Positions 25,990 to 34,086 of a stretch of 64,000 nucleotides of DNA are shown here, one piece after another. A program made the position numbers and the translations under genes. Below the pieces are notes generated by a model. That model ran no database searches. It saw only the letters and a program-made list of their open reading frames with translations, and had not been told where the DNA came from. The DNA comes from RYN-111 sp046723735 (GTDB lineage: Bacteria; Actinomycetota; Actinomycetes; Mycobacteriales; SCTD01), in contig JBKOVB010000114.1 in the NCBI GenBank assembly GCA_046723735.1, positions 1 to 64,000 on the forward strand, in the 5' to 3' direction. The first letter of the stretch is position 1. The number at the start of each line of letters is the position of its first letter.

Positions 25990-26802
25990 GTGGGTGACGT
26001 GTACTCGCTGGTGAGCGCGGCCGTGCTGGCCCAGGACGTCGCGCGCCACCCGCACGCGGTGCGCCTGGGCGACGTCCTCGACCGTGTGCTCGCGCTCACG
26101 CCCGCTGACCTGGCGCGCCTGCGCGACCCCGCGCCCGAGGCGGTGCGCACGCGGGTGCTCGCCGCGTGCGACGTGCCGCAGGTCTCGAGCGCCTTGCGCG
26201 AGATGGCCCGCGAGATCGACGGGCGCACCCGCCCGGTCGAGGTGCTCGAGGTGGGGCTGCTCGGGACCCTCGACGACCTGCACGCGATGCTGCTGTGCGA
26301 GCAGCCCCTCGCGAGCGCCCATCCCGACGCGGCGCAGGTGGCGCTCGACGCGGTGACCGCGGCGTGGGCAGGCCTGAACGCCACGCTGGCCGACGTCACC
26401 GTGCTCGCCGGGCCGTTCGAGACCACCCTGCCACCGGTGGGACCGCCGCTCCCGCTGACCCCGCGCACCGCCGCCGTGCACGCCGTCCTGGACGAGGTGG
26501 CCCGCCGTACGACGCAGGCATGGGAGCGCACCGCCCAGGCCCACCGCTCACGCCGCGGCGACCGGAGCTGGAGCCAGGTGATGCACGAGGCCTGCCTCGC
26601 CGCGTACGACGCGAACCGCGTGGAGGAGGTCGCCCGCGCCCAGCTCGCCGCGGCCCGCGCGCTCGCGCTCACCCACACGGGCACGGCCCGGTCGGCCGTC
26701 GCCATGGCGGTGACCGCCGCGGTGCAGGCAGCGTGCACCGCCGATGTGCTGAGTGCCACGGCCCTCTCGACCCTGCGCGCCGACTGGGAGGCCGGGTCAT
26801 AG
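25990..26802 (+). CDS. Unrecognised alpha-helical protein
   Basis: A 270-residue soluble protein, Ala/Leu-rich and predicted to be mostly helical, with no signal peptide or membrane segment. I recognise no domain. A central proline-rich stretch (TLPPVGPPLPLTPRT) separates two helical halves. GTG 25990 is the first start; GTG 25999 (VYSLVSAAV) is equally possible. Its stop codon TAG is also the first part of the TAGGGT box of pyk. Compositional codon pattern looks coding, but function is unknown. Confidence 0.65.
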   Translation: MGDVYSLVSAAVLAQDVARHPHAVRLGDVLDRVLALTPADLARLRDPAPEAVRTRVLAACDVPQVSSALREMAREIDGRTRPVEVLEVGLLGTLDDLHAMLLCEQPLASAHPDAAQVALDAVTAAWAGLNATLADVTVLAGPFETTLPPVGPPLPLTPRTAAVHAVLDEVARRTTQAWERTAQAHRSRRGDRSWSQVMHEACLAAYDANRVEEVARAQLAAARALALTHTGTARSAVAMAVTAAVQAACTADVLSATALSTLRADWEAGS

Positions 26803-26805
26803 GGT
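26800..26805 (+). promoter_or_regulatory. -10 box (TAGGGT) of a leaderless pyk promoter
   Basis: It ends six bases before GTG 26812 and overlaps the stop codon of the upstream gene. Confidence 0.5.
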
Positions 26806-26811
26806 GAGATC

Positions 26812-28245
26812 GTGAAGCGCCGCGCGAAGATCGTCTGCACCCTGGGGCCCGCGACGGCGTCGTACGAGAAGGTCCGCGCGCTCGTCTACGCGGGCATGGA
26901 CGTGGCCCGCCTGAACTTCTCGCACGGCTCGCACGAGGACCACGCGAAGGCCTACGAGTGGGTCCGGCAGGCCAGCGACGAGGCGGGGCGCGCGGTCGCG
27001 ATCCTCGTCGACCTGCAGGGGCCCAAGATCCGGCTGGGGACCTTCGCCGACGGGGCCGTCGTCTGGGCCACCGGCGAGGAGGTCACGATCACCACCGAGC
27101 CGGTGGTCGGAACCCACGACCTCGTCTCCACGACGTACCCCGGTCTGCCCGGCGACGTGAGTCCCGGCGACCGTGTCCTCGTCGACGACGGCCGGGTGGC
27201 GCTGCGCGTGGTCGAGGTTGCCGGTCCGCGGGTGAAGCTCCATGTCACCGAGGGTGGCCCGGTCTCGAACAACAAGGGCGTCTCGCTGCCGAACGTCGCC
27301 GTGAGCGTGCCGGCCTTGTCGGAGAAGGACGAGACGGACCTGCGCTTCGGGCTCCGGCTGGGCGCAGACCTAGTTGCCCTGTCGTTCGTCCGTGACGCCG
27401 AGGACGTCGGGCCGGTGCACAAGATCATGGACGAGGTGGGCCGCCGGGTCCCGGTCCTCGCCAAGATCGAGAAGCCGCAGGCGGTCGCCGCGCTGGGAGA
27501 GGTCACCGACGCCTTCGACGGCCTCATGGTGGCCCGCGGCGACCTGGGCGTGGAGATGCCCCTCGAGCGGGTCCCGCTGGTGCAGAAGCGTGCCGTGGCG
27601 GCAGCGCGGGAGCGGCACAAGCCGGTCATCGTCGCGACCCAGATGCTCGACTCCATGATCACGAACAGCCGGCCCACGCGCGCCGAGGCGAGCGACGTCG
27701 CGAACGCCGTCCTCGACGGCGCCGACGCGGTGATGCTCTCGGGCGAGACGAGCGTGGGCGCCTACCCGGTCGAGACCGTGGCCACGATGGCACGGATCGT
27801 CACCGCCGCGGAGGAACGGCTCTCGCTGGTGCCGCGCACGCTGAGCCAGCCCGACGGGATCCCCGACGCCATCGCGCGCGCCGCCGCGGCGGTGGGGGAG
27901 CAGGTGGGGGCGAAGGCGCTCGTCGCCTTCACGCAGAGCGGCGACACGGCCCGGTTGCTCGCCGCGCACCGGTCAGCCATCCCGCTGGTCGCCTTCACGC
28001 CGCTGCCCGAGGTGCGCAACCACCTGGCGCTCGTGTGGGGCGTGCAGGCCTACCTCGCGCCGCCGGTGGACCACACCGACGAGATGGTCCGGCAGGTGGA
28101 CCACGCCATGATCGAGCTCGTGCGGCTCAAGGAGGGTGACTACGTCACGATCGTGGCTGGGAGCCCGCCGGGGCGGCCCGGGTCCACGAACGCGCTCCGG
28201 GTGTGGCGGCTGGGCGACCCGCTTCCCACGCCGCCGGCGCCTTAG
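26812..28245 (+). CDS. pyk: Pyruvate kinase
   Basis: It converts PEP and ADP to pyruvate and ATP, the last step of glycolysis. N-terminal MKRRAKIVCTLGPA and ARLNFSHGS are typical. The active-site signature is VLAKIEKPQAV with VARGDLGVEMP near residues 218-250, and TQMLDSMITNSRPTRAE follows. The C-terminal allosteric domain runs from about residue 350. It has 477 residues. The stop overlaps the convergent CHAP gene by four bases. Confidence 0.96.
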   Translation: MKRRAKIVCTLGPATASYEKVRALVYAGMDVARLNFSHGSHEDHAKAYEWVRQASDEAGRAVAILVDLQGPKIRLGTFADGAVVWATGEEVTITTEPVVGTHDLVSTTYPGLPGDVSPGDRVLVDDGRVALRVVEVAGPRVKLHVTEGGPVSNNKGVSLPNVAVSVPALSEKDETDLRFGLRLGADLVALSFVRDAEDVGPVHKIMDEVGRRVPVLAKIEKPQAVAALGEVTDAFDGLMVARGDLGVEMPLERVPLVQKRAVAAARERHKPVIVATQMLDSMITNSRPTRAEASDVANAVLDGADAVMLSGETSVGAYPVETVATMARIVTAAEERLSLVPRTLSQPDGIPDAIARAAAAVGEQVGAKALVAFTQSGDTARLLAAHRSAIPLVAFTPLPEVRNHLALVWGVQAYLAPPVDHTDEMVRQVDHAMIELVRLKEGDYVTIVAGSPPGRPGSTNALRVWRLGDPLPTPPAP

Positions 28246-28781
28246 ACGTACAGGTAGCGCGGCGCCTTCACCCGCATCTGGGAGAACGTCCCGGCACCGT
28301 TCATGTTGTACTGGCGCACCAGGACCGAGCCGTCGCGGTAGATCCCGGCCACCCAGGCGACGTGGCCGTAGCGACCGGCCTGGAAGGTGCCGACGCCGCC
28401 GTTCGCGTAGTACGGCGACTTCTCGTACGCGTTCCACTGCGCGACCGCGCCCACCCTGGGCGTCCGGGTGACCGTCTTGTGGAGCGCCACGGCGGTGCTG
28501 TCCCAGTTCAGGGCGCTGCCCCAGTAGTAGGTGCGGCCGTTGTAGACCGTCCGGTTGTTGATCCGGTGGCCCATCTTGTAGAGGCGCCAGGCGGCGTAGC
28601 TCACGCACTGGCGCTTGGTGAAGCCGAACGTGTCGATGGCGGTCCGCGAGCTGTTGGCCCACGGGTAGTCGTCGGTGTAGGCGCGGGCCGGCGCGGTCGG
28701 CAGGAGGAGCCCTGCGATCAGGAGCAGGACGACCACGGGGGCGCGGCGGAGCAGCTGGGCAGGTGTCACACAAGGAGTCAT
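28242..28781 (-). CDS. Secreted CHAP-domain protein
   Basis: A 179-residue exported protein. It has a hydrophobic signal peptide with a likely cut after PARA (residue 34), then a compact CHAP fold with the nucleophile Cys59 in KRQCVSYAAWR and His140 in RYGHVAWVAG. CHAP proteins are amidases or endopeptidases that cut peptidoglycan. No cell-wall-binding domain is fused. GTG 28769 is an alternative start. A long possible leader with stem-loops lies upstream (28810-28920). Confidence 0.85.
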   Translation of the reverse strand: MTPCVTPAQLLRRAPVVVLLLIAGLLLPTAPARAYTDDYPWANSSRTAIDTFGFTKRQCVSYAAWRLYKMGHRINNRTVYNGRTYYWGSALNWDSTAVALHKTVTRTPRVGAVAQWNAYEKSPYYANGGVGTFQAGRYGHVAWVAGIYRDGSVLVRQYNMNGAGTFSQMRVKAPRYLYV

Positions 28782-28809
28782 CGGGGGATCGGGGGCACTT
28801 CCTTAAGCG

Positions 28810-28920
28810 GCCGTCGCGGCGAGGACCGAGAGGAAGCCGACGGCGGTCGGTCGGGAACGGCCCGACGTGCCCCAGGGATCGGGGTCAGTCGGGCGATCCG
28901 CCCAGAGGGTACGGGCGGAT
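28810..28920 (-). other. Candidate structured 5' leader of the CHAP gene
   Basis: Three hairpins lie in a row upstream of the gene. 28896-28920 has a perfect 8-bp stem, 28861-28893 has a 6-bp outer and 4-bp inner stem, and 28810-28844 has a 7-bp stem. The first stem also contains a TACCCT box on the minus strand, so it may be promoter rather than RNA. I do not find the conserved segments of the c-di-AMP riboswitch that often precedes actinomycete wall hydrolases. Confidence 0.35.
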
Positions 28921-29057
28921 CTGACCGTGATGCCTTATGTGTCCGGTGAGAACGTGTGAGGCCTGTCACAGATGTCCCAGAAGGGACAAACGGTCACGCA
29001 CGTGAACGCGGCAGCCTACCGGGCTGCGGGCGTGGGGTGCTCAGCCCAACCGGAAAG

Positions 29058-29131
29058 TGCCCCGGGTGGGATTCGAACCCACACTGTCGGTGGTTTGAGC
29101 ACCGTGCGTCTGCCGGTTGCGCGACCGGGGC
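29058..29131 (-). tRNA. tRNA-Leu (anticodon CAA), short variable arm
   Basis: A 74-base cloverleaf on the minus strand: acceptor stem GCCCCGG/CCGGGGC, TCGAAT-type T loop, anticodon stem CGGTG/CACCG with loop CTCAAAC (CAA). The D arm (GCG, an 11-base loop with GG and AGA, CGC) follows the tRNA-Leu pattern. The variable region is only five bases, whereas bacterial leucine tRNAs normally have a long variable arm. CCA is not encoded. Confidence 0.88.
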
Positions 29132-29157
29132 GGTCCGGGCTCAAGAGTAGGGGTCGC

Positions 29158-29163
29158 TACCCT
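29158..29163 (+). promoter_or_regulatory. -10 box (TACCCT) of the leaderless ANTAR regulator promoter
   Basis: It ends six bases before GTG 29170. It lies 27 bases from the 5' end of the divergent tRNA gene. Confidence 0.5.
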
Positions 29164-29169
29164 GCCCGG

Positions 29170-29763
29170 GTGATCGAGACTCCGCGTCCGCGCCGCGTCG
29201 TCGTCGCCGAGGACGAGGTGCTCATCCGCCTCGACCTCCGCGAGATGCTCGAGGAGGAGGGCTTCGAGGTGGTCGGCGAGGCCGGGGACGGCGAGACCGC
29301 CGTACGTCTTGCTCAGGACCTGCGCCCGGACGTGGTGATCCTCGACGTCAAGATGCCGGCTCTCGACGGCATCGCCGCGGCCGAGCAGATCGTCGCGGGC
29401 CGCGTCGCCCCCGTGGTGATCCTTACCGCGTTCAGCCAGCGCGACCTGGTCGAGCGGGCTCGGGAGGCGGGCGCGATGGCCTACCTCGTCAAGCCGTTCG
29501 AGAAGAAGGACCTGGTCCCCACGATCGAGATGGCCGTCTCGCGCTTCGCCGAGATCGTCGCGCTCGAGGGCGAGGTGTCCGACCTGACCGGCCGGCTGGA
29601 GACCCGCAAGCTGGTCGACCGGGCGAAGGGGGTGCTGCAGACCGAGCACGGCATGACCGAGCCGGAGGCCTTCCGGTGGATCCAGCGCACCAGCATGGAC
29701 CGTCGCCGCTCGATGCGGGCGGTGGCCCAGGACGTCGTGGACGGGGTGCTCCCGGCGCGCTGA
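29170..29763 (+). CDS. Response regulator with ANTAR RNA-binding domain (PdtaR-like)
   Basis: Residues 1-125 are a complete receiver: VVVAEDEVLIRLDL, phosphoacceptor Asp59 in DVVILDVKMPALDG, and Lys in YLVKPFE. Residues 130-190 form an ANTAR domain (LVDRAKGVLQTEHGMTEPEAFRWIQ), which binds paired RNA hairpins to stop transcription termination. It resembles M. tuberculosis Rv1626, also found near polA. The kinase partner is not here. GTG 29170 follows a TACCCT box at leaderless spacing; longer frames run through the tRNA gene and are false. Confidence 0.93.
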   Translation: MIETPRPRRVVVAEDEVLIRLDLREMLEEEGFEVVGEAGDGETAVRLAQDLRPDVVILDVKMPALDGIAAAEQIVAGRVAPVVILTAFSQRDLVERAREAGAMAYLVKPFEKKDLVPTIEMAVSRFAEIVALEGEVSDLTGRLETRKLVDRAKGVLQTEHGMTEPEAFRWIQRTSMDRRRSMRAVAQDVVDGVLPAR

Positions 29764-29775
29764 GCTGGACACGAG

Positions 29776-29854
29776 ACAGGGCCGGGCGCCTTTGGCTCCG
29801 TGGCAGGTCTTCCCCGACCCTGGCACGTTCTCTACTCGGCCGCCCCGGCCCTGT
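29776..29854 (+). ncRNA. Candidate structured RNA (outer 11-bp stem plus inner stem)
   Basis: ACAGGGCCGGG and CCCGGCCCTGT are exact complements 57 bases apart. Inside, GTGGCAGGTC and GACCCTGGCAC form an imperfect stem with a short loop. The arrangement resembles a compact stable RNA more than a simple terminator and begins 12 bases after the ANTAR stop. I compared it by eye with SRP, 6S and 6C RNA features and could not identify it. Strand is assumed. Confidence 0.35.
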
Positions 29855-29976
29855 TCAGCGGCACACCCTAGACCCGGTGTCGGAGAAGGGTCAACGGCGG
29901 AAACCGGGTCTGAACGGGACGGAAGCGGCGAGTTGGACAAGCCCCTCGCGACCTGTTCGGTGACGCTGCGGATCGG

Positions 29977-30014
29977 TAGGGTGACAGTTCGTTCGGGGGG
30001 TGCCTCGGCACCCC
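29977..30014 (+). promoter_or_regulatory. Promoter and 5' hairpin of the GNAT gene
   Basis: A TAGGGT box at 29977-29982 predicts a transcript starting near 29989. GGGGTGCC and GGCACCCC (29997-30014) would form a very tight hairpin within ten bases of that 5' end. The full leader to GTG 30120 is about 130 bases, in contrast with the many leaderless genes nearby. Confidence 0.4.
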
Positions 30015-30119
30015 TCGGTCGTGCCACCCAGCATCGGCGGCACGCCACCCCCGTGGCGTCCGTCGTCGGCTCGACCTCTGCCGGTTCACCCCTGCCGGCC
30101 CAGCCCTCGGAGAGTGCTC

Positions 30120-30716
30120 GTGTCCCGGAACCCGGTACGCGTACGACCCGCCACCGAGGCGGACCTGCCCGCCATGCTCGCCCTCGCGGAGGAGCTGCGC
30201 GAGCAGCTGCTCCCCGGTGAGGGGATCGGCCGCGCCGCGGCGAGCGGCGGACCCCGGCCCGCCCTGGAGCAGCGGTACCGCGACGCCCTCGCCGACCCCG
30301 ACCGGCACCTCGTGCTGGCGGTCGCCGGCCCGGACGGCGGGCGGGAGCAGGTTTTGGGCATGGCGATGCTGAGCGTCGCCGGCACCAACGCGCTGTTGGA
30401 CCTCCCCGCGGTGCACGTGACGCACTCGGTGGTGGCGGACAAGCAGCGCCGCCGCGGCGCCGGCCGGGCCCTGGTGGCGGCGGCGGCGGCCTACGCCGAG
30501 GAACGCGGCGTCGAGCAGCTCGTCGTGTCCGCCAACCCCGGCTCGCGCGAGGCCGCCCGCTTCTTCGCACGGCTCGGGTTCGCGCCGGTCGCCCTCCGCC
30601 GTACCGCTCCCGTCGCCGTCGTACGACGGAGGCTGGCGCTCGCGGACCGCACCGAGCCCGTGGGTCGGCGTCGGGCGCTGCGGGCCGCAGGTGTGGCCCG
30701 CACCCGTCAGCCCTGA
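30120..30716 (+). CDS. GNAT family N-acetyltransferase
   Basis: A 198-residue protein starting VRVRPATEADLPAMLALAEEL. The acetyl-CoA loop is VADKQRRRGAGRALVAAA near residue 107, and the C-terminal NPGSREAARFFARLGF motif is typical. A basic tail follows (about residues 165-198). Substrate is unknown. GTG 30120 is preceded by GGAGAG. It lies 26 bp before polA on the same strand, but polA has its own box. Confidence 0.85.
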   Translation: MSRNPVRVRPATEADLPAMLALAEELREQLLPGEGIGRAAASGGPRPALEQRYRDALADPDRHLVLAVAGPDGGREQVLGMAMLSVAGTNALLDLPAVHVTHSVVADKQRRRGAGRALVAAAAAYAEERGVEQLVVSANPGSREAARFFARLGFAPVALRRTAPVAVVRRRLALADRTEPVGRRRALRAAGVARTRQP

Positions 30717-30729
30717 CGGACCACCCTCC

Positions 30730-30735
30730 TAGACT
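30730..30735 (+). promoter_or_regulatory. -10 box (TAGACT) of a leaderless polA promoter
   Basis: It ends seven bases before GTG 30743. Confidence 0.45.
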
Positions 30736-30742
30736 CCCGGCC

Positions 30743-33451
30743 GTGGGAGCAGACGACACCATCGAGCGGCCCTGCCTGCTCCTGCTGGACGGCCACTCGC
30801 TCGCCTACCGCGCTTTCTTCGCGCTGCCGGTCGAGAACTTCAGCACGACCGACGGGCAGCCCACGAACGCGGTCTACGGCTTCACGGCGATGCTGATCAA
30901 CGTCCTGCGCGACGAGCACCCGACGCACGTGGCCGTGACCTTCGATGTGAGCCGCCGCAACTTCCGGCACGAGGCCTACGCCGACTACAAGGCCGGCCGC
31001 TCCGAGACCCCGGCCGACTTCAAGGGCCAGGTGTCCCTGGTCCGCGAGGTGCTCGACGCGTTGCGCATCCCGGTGGTCACCGCCGAGGGCTACGAGGCCG
31101 ACGACGTCATCGCGACGCTGGCGACCCAGGCGGCCGCGCAGGACATGGACGTGCTCGTCGTCACGGGCGACCGGGACACCTTCCAGCTCGTCGACGACCG
31201 CATCACGGTCCTCTACAACTCGCGCGGCGTCTCCGACATGCGCCGGATGACGCCCGAGGCGGTGCAGGAGAAGTACGGCCTCAGCCCGGCCCAGTACCCG
31301 GAGTTCGCGGCGCTGCGCGGCGACCCGTCCGACAACCTGCCCGGCATCCCCGGCCTGGGGGAGAAGACGGCCACCAAGCTGATCCAGCAGTACGGCGACG
31401 TCGCGGGCCTGGTGGACCACGTGGACGAGGTCAAGGGCAAGGTGGGCGACAACCTGCGCGCCGGCCTGGCCGACGTCGTCCGCAACCGTCACCTGACCGA
31501 GCTGGTCCGCACCGTGCCGCTCCAGGTCGGTCCGCAGGATCTCGCCGTCCAGCAGTGGGACCGCGACGAGGTGCACAAGGTCTTCGACGCGCTGCAGTTC
31601 AAGGTGCTGCGCGACCGGCTGTGGCAGACGCTGTCGGCCGCCGAGCCGGAGGCGGAGGAGGGCTTCGACGTCGAGCACCAGGTGCTCGCTCCCGGCGAGG
31701 TCGCGGGCTTCCTGGGCGGCCTTCCGGCGGGAGTGCGCGTCGGGCTGCACGTCCGTGGCAGCTGGGGCCGTGGCACCGGCGACGCGACCGGGCTGGGCAT
31801 CGCTGCCGAGTCGGCGGCCGAGGGCGAGACCCGCGAGCGCGACGCGGCGTACGTCGACCTCATCGAGCTGACCCCCGACGACGACGCCGCCCTCGCGGCG
31901 TGGCTCGCGGACGAGAGCGTCCCCAAGGCGCTGCACGACCTGAAGGGCCCGCTGCTGGCCCTGACCGCACGCGGCTGGGACCTCAAGGGCGTCACGTCCG
32001 ACACCGCGCTGGCCGCCTACCTCGCGCTGCCCGGCCAAGGGTCGTTCGACCTCGCCGACCTGTCGTTGCGGTACCTGCGCCGCGAGCTCCGCGCGGAGCA
32101 GGTCGAGAGCGGTCAGCTGTCCTTCGACGGCGCCGAGGACGACACCACGGCTGCCGATGCTGCGCTGCGGGCCCGAGCGGTGGCCGACCTCGCCGTCGCC
32201 CTGGACGCCGACCTGGAGCGCCGCGAGGCCACCGCCCTGCTGCGCGAGGTCGAGCTGCCGCTGGTCGACGTGCTCGCCGACGCCGAGCGCACCGGCATCG
32301 CGGCCGACGTCGACCACCTGCAGCGGCTGGAGACCCGGTTGCGCGACCAGGTGAAGACCGCCGCCGAGGAGGCCTACGCCACCGTCGGCCACGAGTTCCA
32401 CCTCGGGTCGCCCAAACAGCTGCAGCAGCTGCTGTTCGAGGAGCTGAACCTCCCCAAGACCAAGAAGATCAAGACGGGCTACACCACCGACGCCGACTCG
32501 TTGCAGGGCCTGCTCGGCACCCATCCCGTCATCGAGGCCCTGCTCGCCCACCGTGAGATCACCCGGCTGCTCATGGTGGTGGAGAAGCAGCTGCTGCCGA
32601 CCGTGGCGGACGACGGTCGGATCCACACCACCTTCAAGCAGATGGTGGCCGCCACCGGGCGGCTCTCCTCGGACAACCCCAACCTGCAGAACGTCCCCGT
32701 GCGGACGCCGCAGGGCAGGGAGATCCGGCAGGGGTTCGTGGCGGGTCCCGGCTACGAGGCGCTCATGACGGCGGACTACAGCCAGATCGAGATGCGGATC
32801 ATGGCTCACCTGTCCCGGGACGCCGGGCTCATCGAGGCCTTCACCACGGGGGAGGACCTGCACACCTTCGTGGCGTCGCGGGCCTTCGGCGTGCCGCCCG
32901 AGCAGGTCGACCCGGAGCTGCGCCGCCGCGTGAAGGCGATGTCGTACGGCCTGGCCTACGGCCTGTCGGCCTTTGGGCTCGCCTCGCAGCTGCGGATCAG
33001 CACCGACGAGGCGCGCGAGCAGATGGCGGCCTACTTCGAGCGGTTCGGCGGTGTCCGCGACTACCTGCGCGACGTGGTCGAGCAGGCCCGCAAGGACGGC
33101 TACACCTCCACGATCCTGGGCCGACGCCGGTACTTGCCGGACCTCACCTCCGACAACGGGCAGCGCCGGCAGATGGCGGAGCGGATGGCGCTCAACGCCC
33201 CCATCCAGGGCAGCGCCGCCGACATCATCAAGATCGCGATGCTGGGCGTGGCACGGGCGCTGAAGGAGGAGGGGCTGCGCAGCCGGCTCCTGCTGCAGGT
33301 CCACGACGAGCTGGTGCTCGAGGTGGCCGAGGGCGAGCAGGAGGCCCTGGAGGCCCTGGTACGGCGGGAGATGGGCGACGCGTTCCCCCTGTCCGTGCCC
33401 CTCGACGTCAGCGTGGGCGTGGGACGCAACTGGGACGAGGCGGGGCACTGA
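30743..33451 (+). CDS. polA: DNA polymerase I
   Basis: Family A polymerase of 902 residues for repair and Okazaki-fragment maturation. The 5' nuclease (1-300) keeps its acidic set: LLDGHSLAYR, VTFDVSRRNFRHE, YEADDVIATL and VTGDRDTFQLV. The middle 3'-5' exonuclease-like domain (about 310-500) lacks the DxE motif (VGLHVRGSWGRG stands at that place), so proofreading is probably absent, as in mycobacterial PolA. The polymerase domain has motif A MTADYSQIEMRIMAHLS, the O-helix RRRVKAMSYGLAYG and motif C LLQVHDELVLEV. GTG 30743 fits the leaderless box. Confidence 0.97.
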   Translation: MGADDTIERPCLLLLDGHSLAYRAFFALPVENFSTTDGQPTNAVYGFTAMLINVLRDEHPTHVAVTFDVSRRNFRHEAYADYKAGRSETPADFKGQVSLVREVLDALRIPVVTAEGYEADDVIATLATQAAAQDMDVLVVTGDRDTFQLVDDRITVLYNSRGVSDMRRMTPEAVQEKYGLSPAQYPEFAALRGDPSDNLPGIPGLGEKTATKLIQQYGDVAGLVDHVDEVKGKVGDNLRAGLADVVRNRHLTELVRTVPLQVGPQDLAVQQWDRDEVHKVFDALQFKVLRDRLWQTLSAAEPEAEEGFDVEHQVLAPGEVAGFLGGLPAGVRVGLHVRGSWGRGTGDATGLGIAAESAAEGETRERDAAYVDLIELTPDDDAALAAWLADESVPKALHDLKGPLLALTARGWDLKGVTSDTALAAYLALPGQGSFDLADLSLRYLRRELRAEQVESGQLSFDGAEDDTTAADAALRARAVADLAVALDADLERREATALLREVELPLVDVLADAERTGIAADVDHLQRLETRLRDQVKTAAEEAYATVGHEFHLGSPKQLQQLLFEELNLPKTKKIKTGYTTDADSLQGLLGTHPVIEALLAHREITRLLMVVEKQLLPTVADDGRIHTTFKQMVAATGRLSSDNPNLQNVPVRTPQGREIRQGFVAGPGYEALMTADYSQIEMRIMAHLSRDAGLIEAFTTGEDLHTFVASRAFGVPPEQVDPELRRRVKAMSYGLAYGLSAFGLASQLRISTDEAREQMAAYFERFGGVRDYLRDVVEQARKDGYTSTILGRRRYLPDLTSDNGQRRQMAERMALNAPIQGSAADIIKIAMLGVARALKEEGLRSRLLLQVHDELVLEVAEGEQEALEALVRREMGDAFPLSVPLDVSVGVGRNWDEAGH

Positions 33452-33495
33452 GCGCAGCGGCGAGCTCGCGGAGCGAGGGAACGCCGGAGCGAATC

Positions 33496-34086
33496 GTGTC
33501 ACTGAGCGGTCCGGGCTCGACCATGGAGCGCGTGCTGGTCAGTGGCATCTCCGGCGCGGGGAAGAGCACTCTGGCACGGCGGCTCGCCGCGGCGAAGGGC
33601 CTGCCGTACCAGGAGCTTGACGCGCTCTTCCACGGCCCCGGGTGGACCGAGCGCCCGACCTTCGTTGCGGACGTCGAGGCGCTCGCAGCACAGGACCGGT
33701 GGGTCTTCGACAGCGACGGCTACGGCGCTGTGCGGGACGTGCTCTGGTCGCGGGCCGACACCCTCGTCTGGCTGGACCTGCCGCGTCGGCAGGTGATGCT
33801 GCGGGTGCTGCGCCGGTCCCTCTGGCGGGCGCTGCGGCGCGTGGAGCTCTGGAACGGCAACCGCGAGGGCTTCGGCGCCTGGAAGGACTCGGGCCATCCG
33901 GTTCGGTGGGCGTGGCACCAGCACGGCGCGCGCCGTGCCCTCGTCGCGGCGCGGGTGGCGGACCCGGCGTGGGGGCACCTCACGGTGCACCACCTGCGGT
34001 CGACGCGGGAGGCGCGCCGCTGGTGGCGGTCGGCCGTGCACGACGCGACCGCGCGAGCAGGACGGCCGTCAGCAGCACGGCGGTGA
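33496..34086 (+). CDS. P-loop kinase-like protein (adenylate-kinase/FlaR type)
   Basis: A small nucleotide-binding protein with Walker A GISGAGKSTLARRLA near residue 17, a shikimate-kinase-like QELDALFHGPGW segment and WLDLPRRQVMLRVLRRS lid region. Such proteins are often annotated as adenylate kinase or topology modulation protein; the substrate is unknown. GTG 33496 has a GGAG site six bases upstream; ATG 33523 would begin nine residues later, right before the P-loop. The 3' end overlaps the convergent flippase gene by 107 bases. Confidence 0.75.
   Translation: MSLSGPGSTMERVLVSGISGAGKSTLARRLAAAKGLPYQELDALFHGPGWTERPTFVADVEALAAQDRWVFDSDGYGAVRDVLWSRADTLVWLDLPRRQVMLRVLRRSLWRALRRVELWNGNREGFGAWKDSGHPVRWAWHQHGARRALVAARVADPAWGHLTVHHLRSTREARRWWRSAVHDATARAGRPSAARR

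Larger units (their letters stand above)
29764..30119 (+). other. 356-bp gene-free stretch with nested inverted repeats
   Basis: It holds, in order, an 11-base perfect inverted repeat (29776-29786 with 29844-29854) enclosing a second imperfect stem, and a 9-base perfect inverted repeat (29870-29878 with 29903-29911). A TAGGGT box (29977-29982) and a tight hairpin (29997-30014) follow, then about 105 unstructured bases up to the GNAT start. No convincing ORF is present. It may contain a small RNA or the terminator of the ANTAR gene plus the promoter and leader of the next gene. Confidence 0.5.

Noticed and set aside
28810..28920. c-di-AMP (ydaO-type) riboswitch before the CHAP gene
   Set aside because: The expected conserved segments are not present; only generic hairpins are seen.
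28972..29169. N-terminal extension of the ANTAR regulator
   Set aside because: The extended frame runs through the tRNA gene; the TACCCT box and GTG 29170 explain the start.
29776..29854. SRP (4.5S) RNA or 6C RNA
   Set aside because: The GGAAG-type SRP tetraloop region and the C6 loops are absent. It was kept only as an unidentified structured element.
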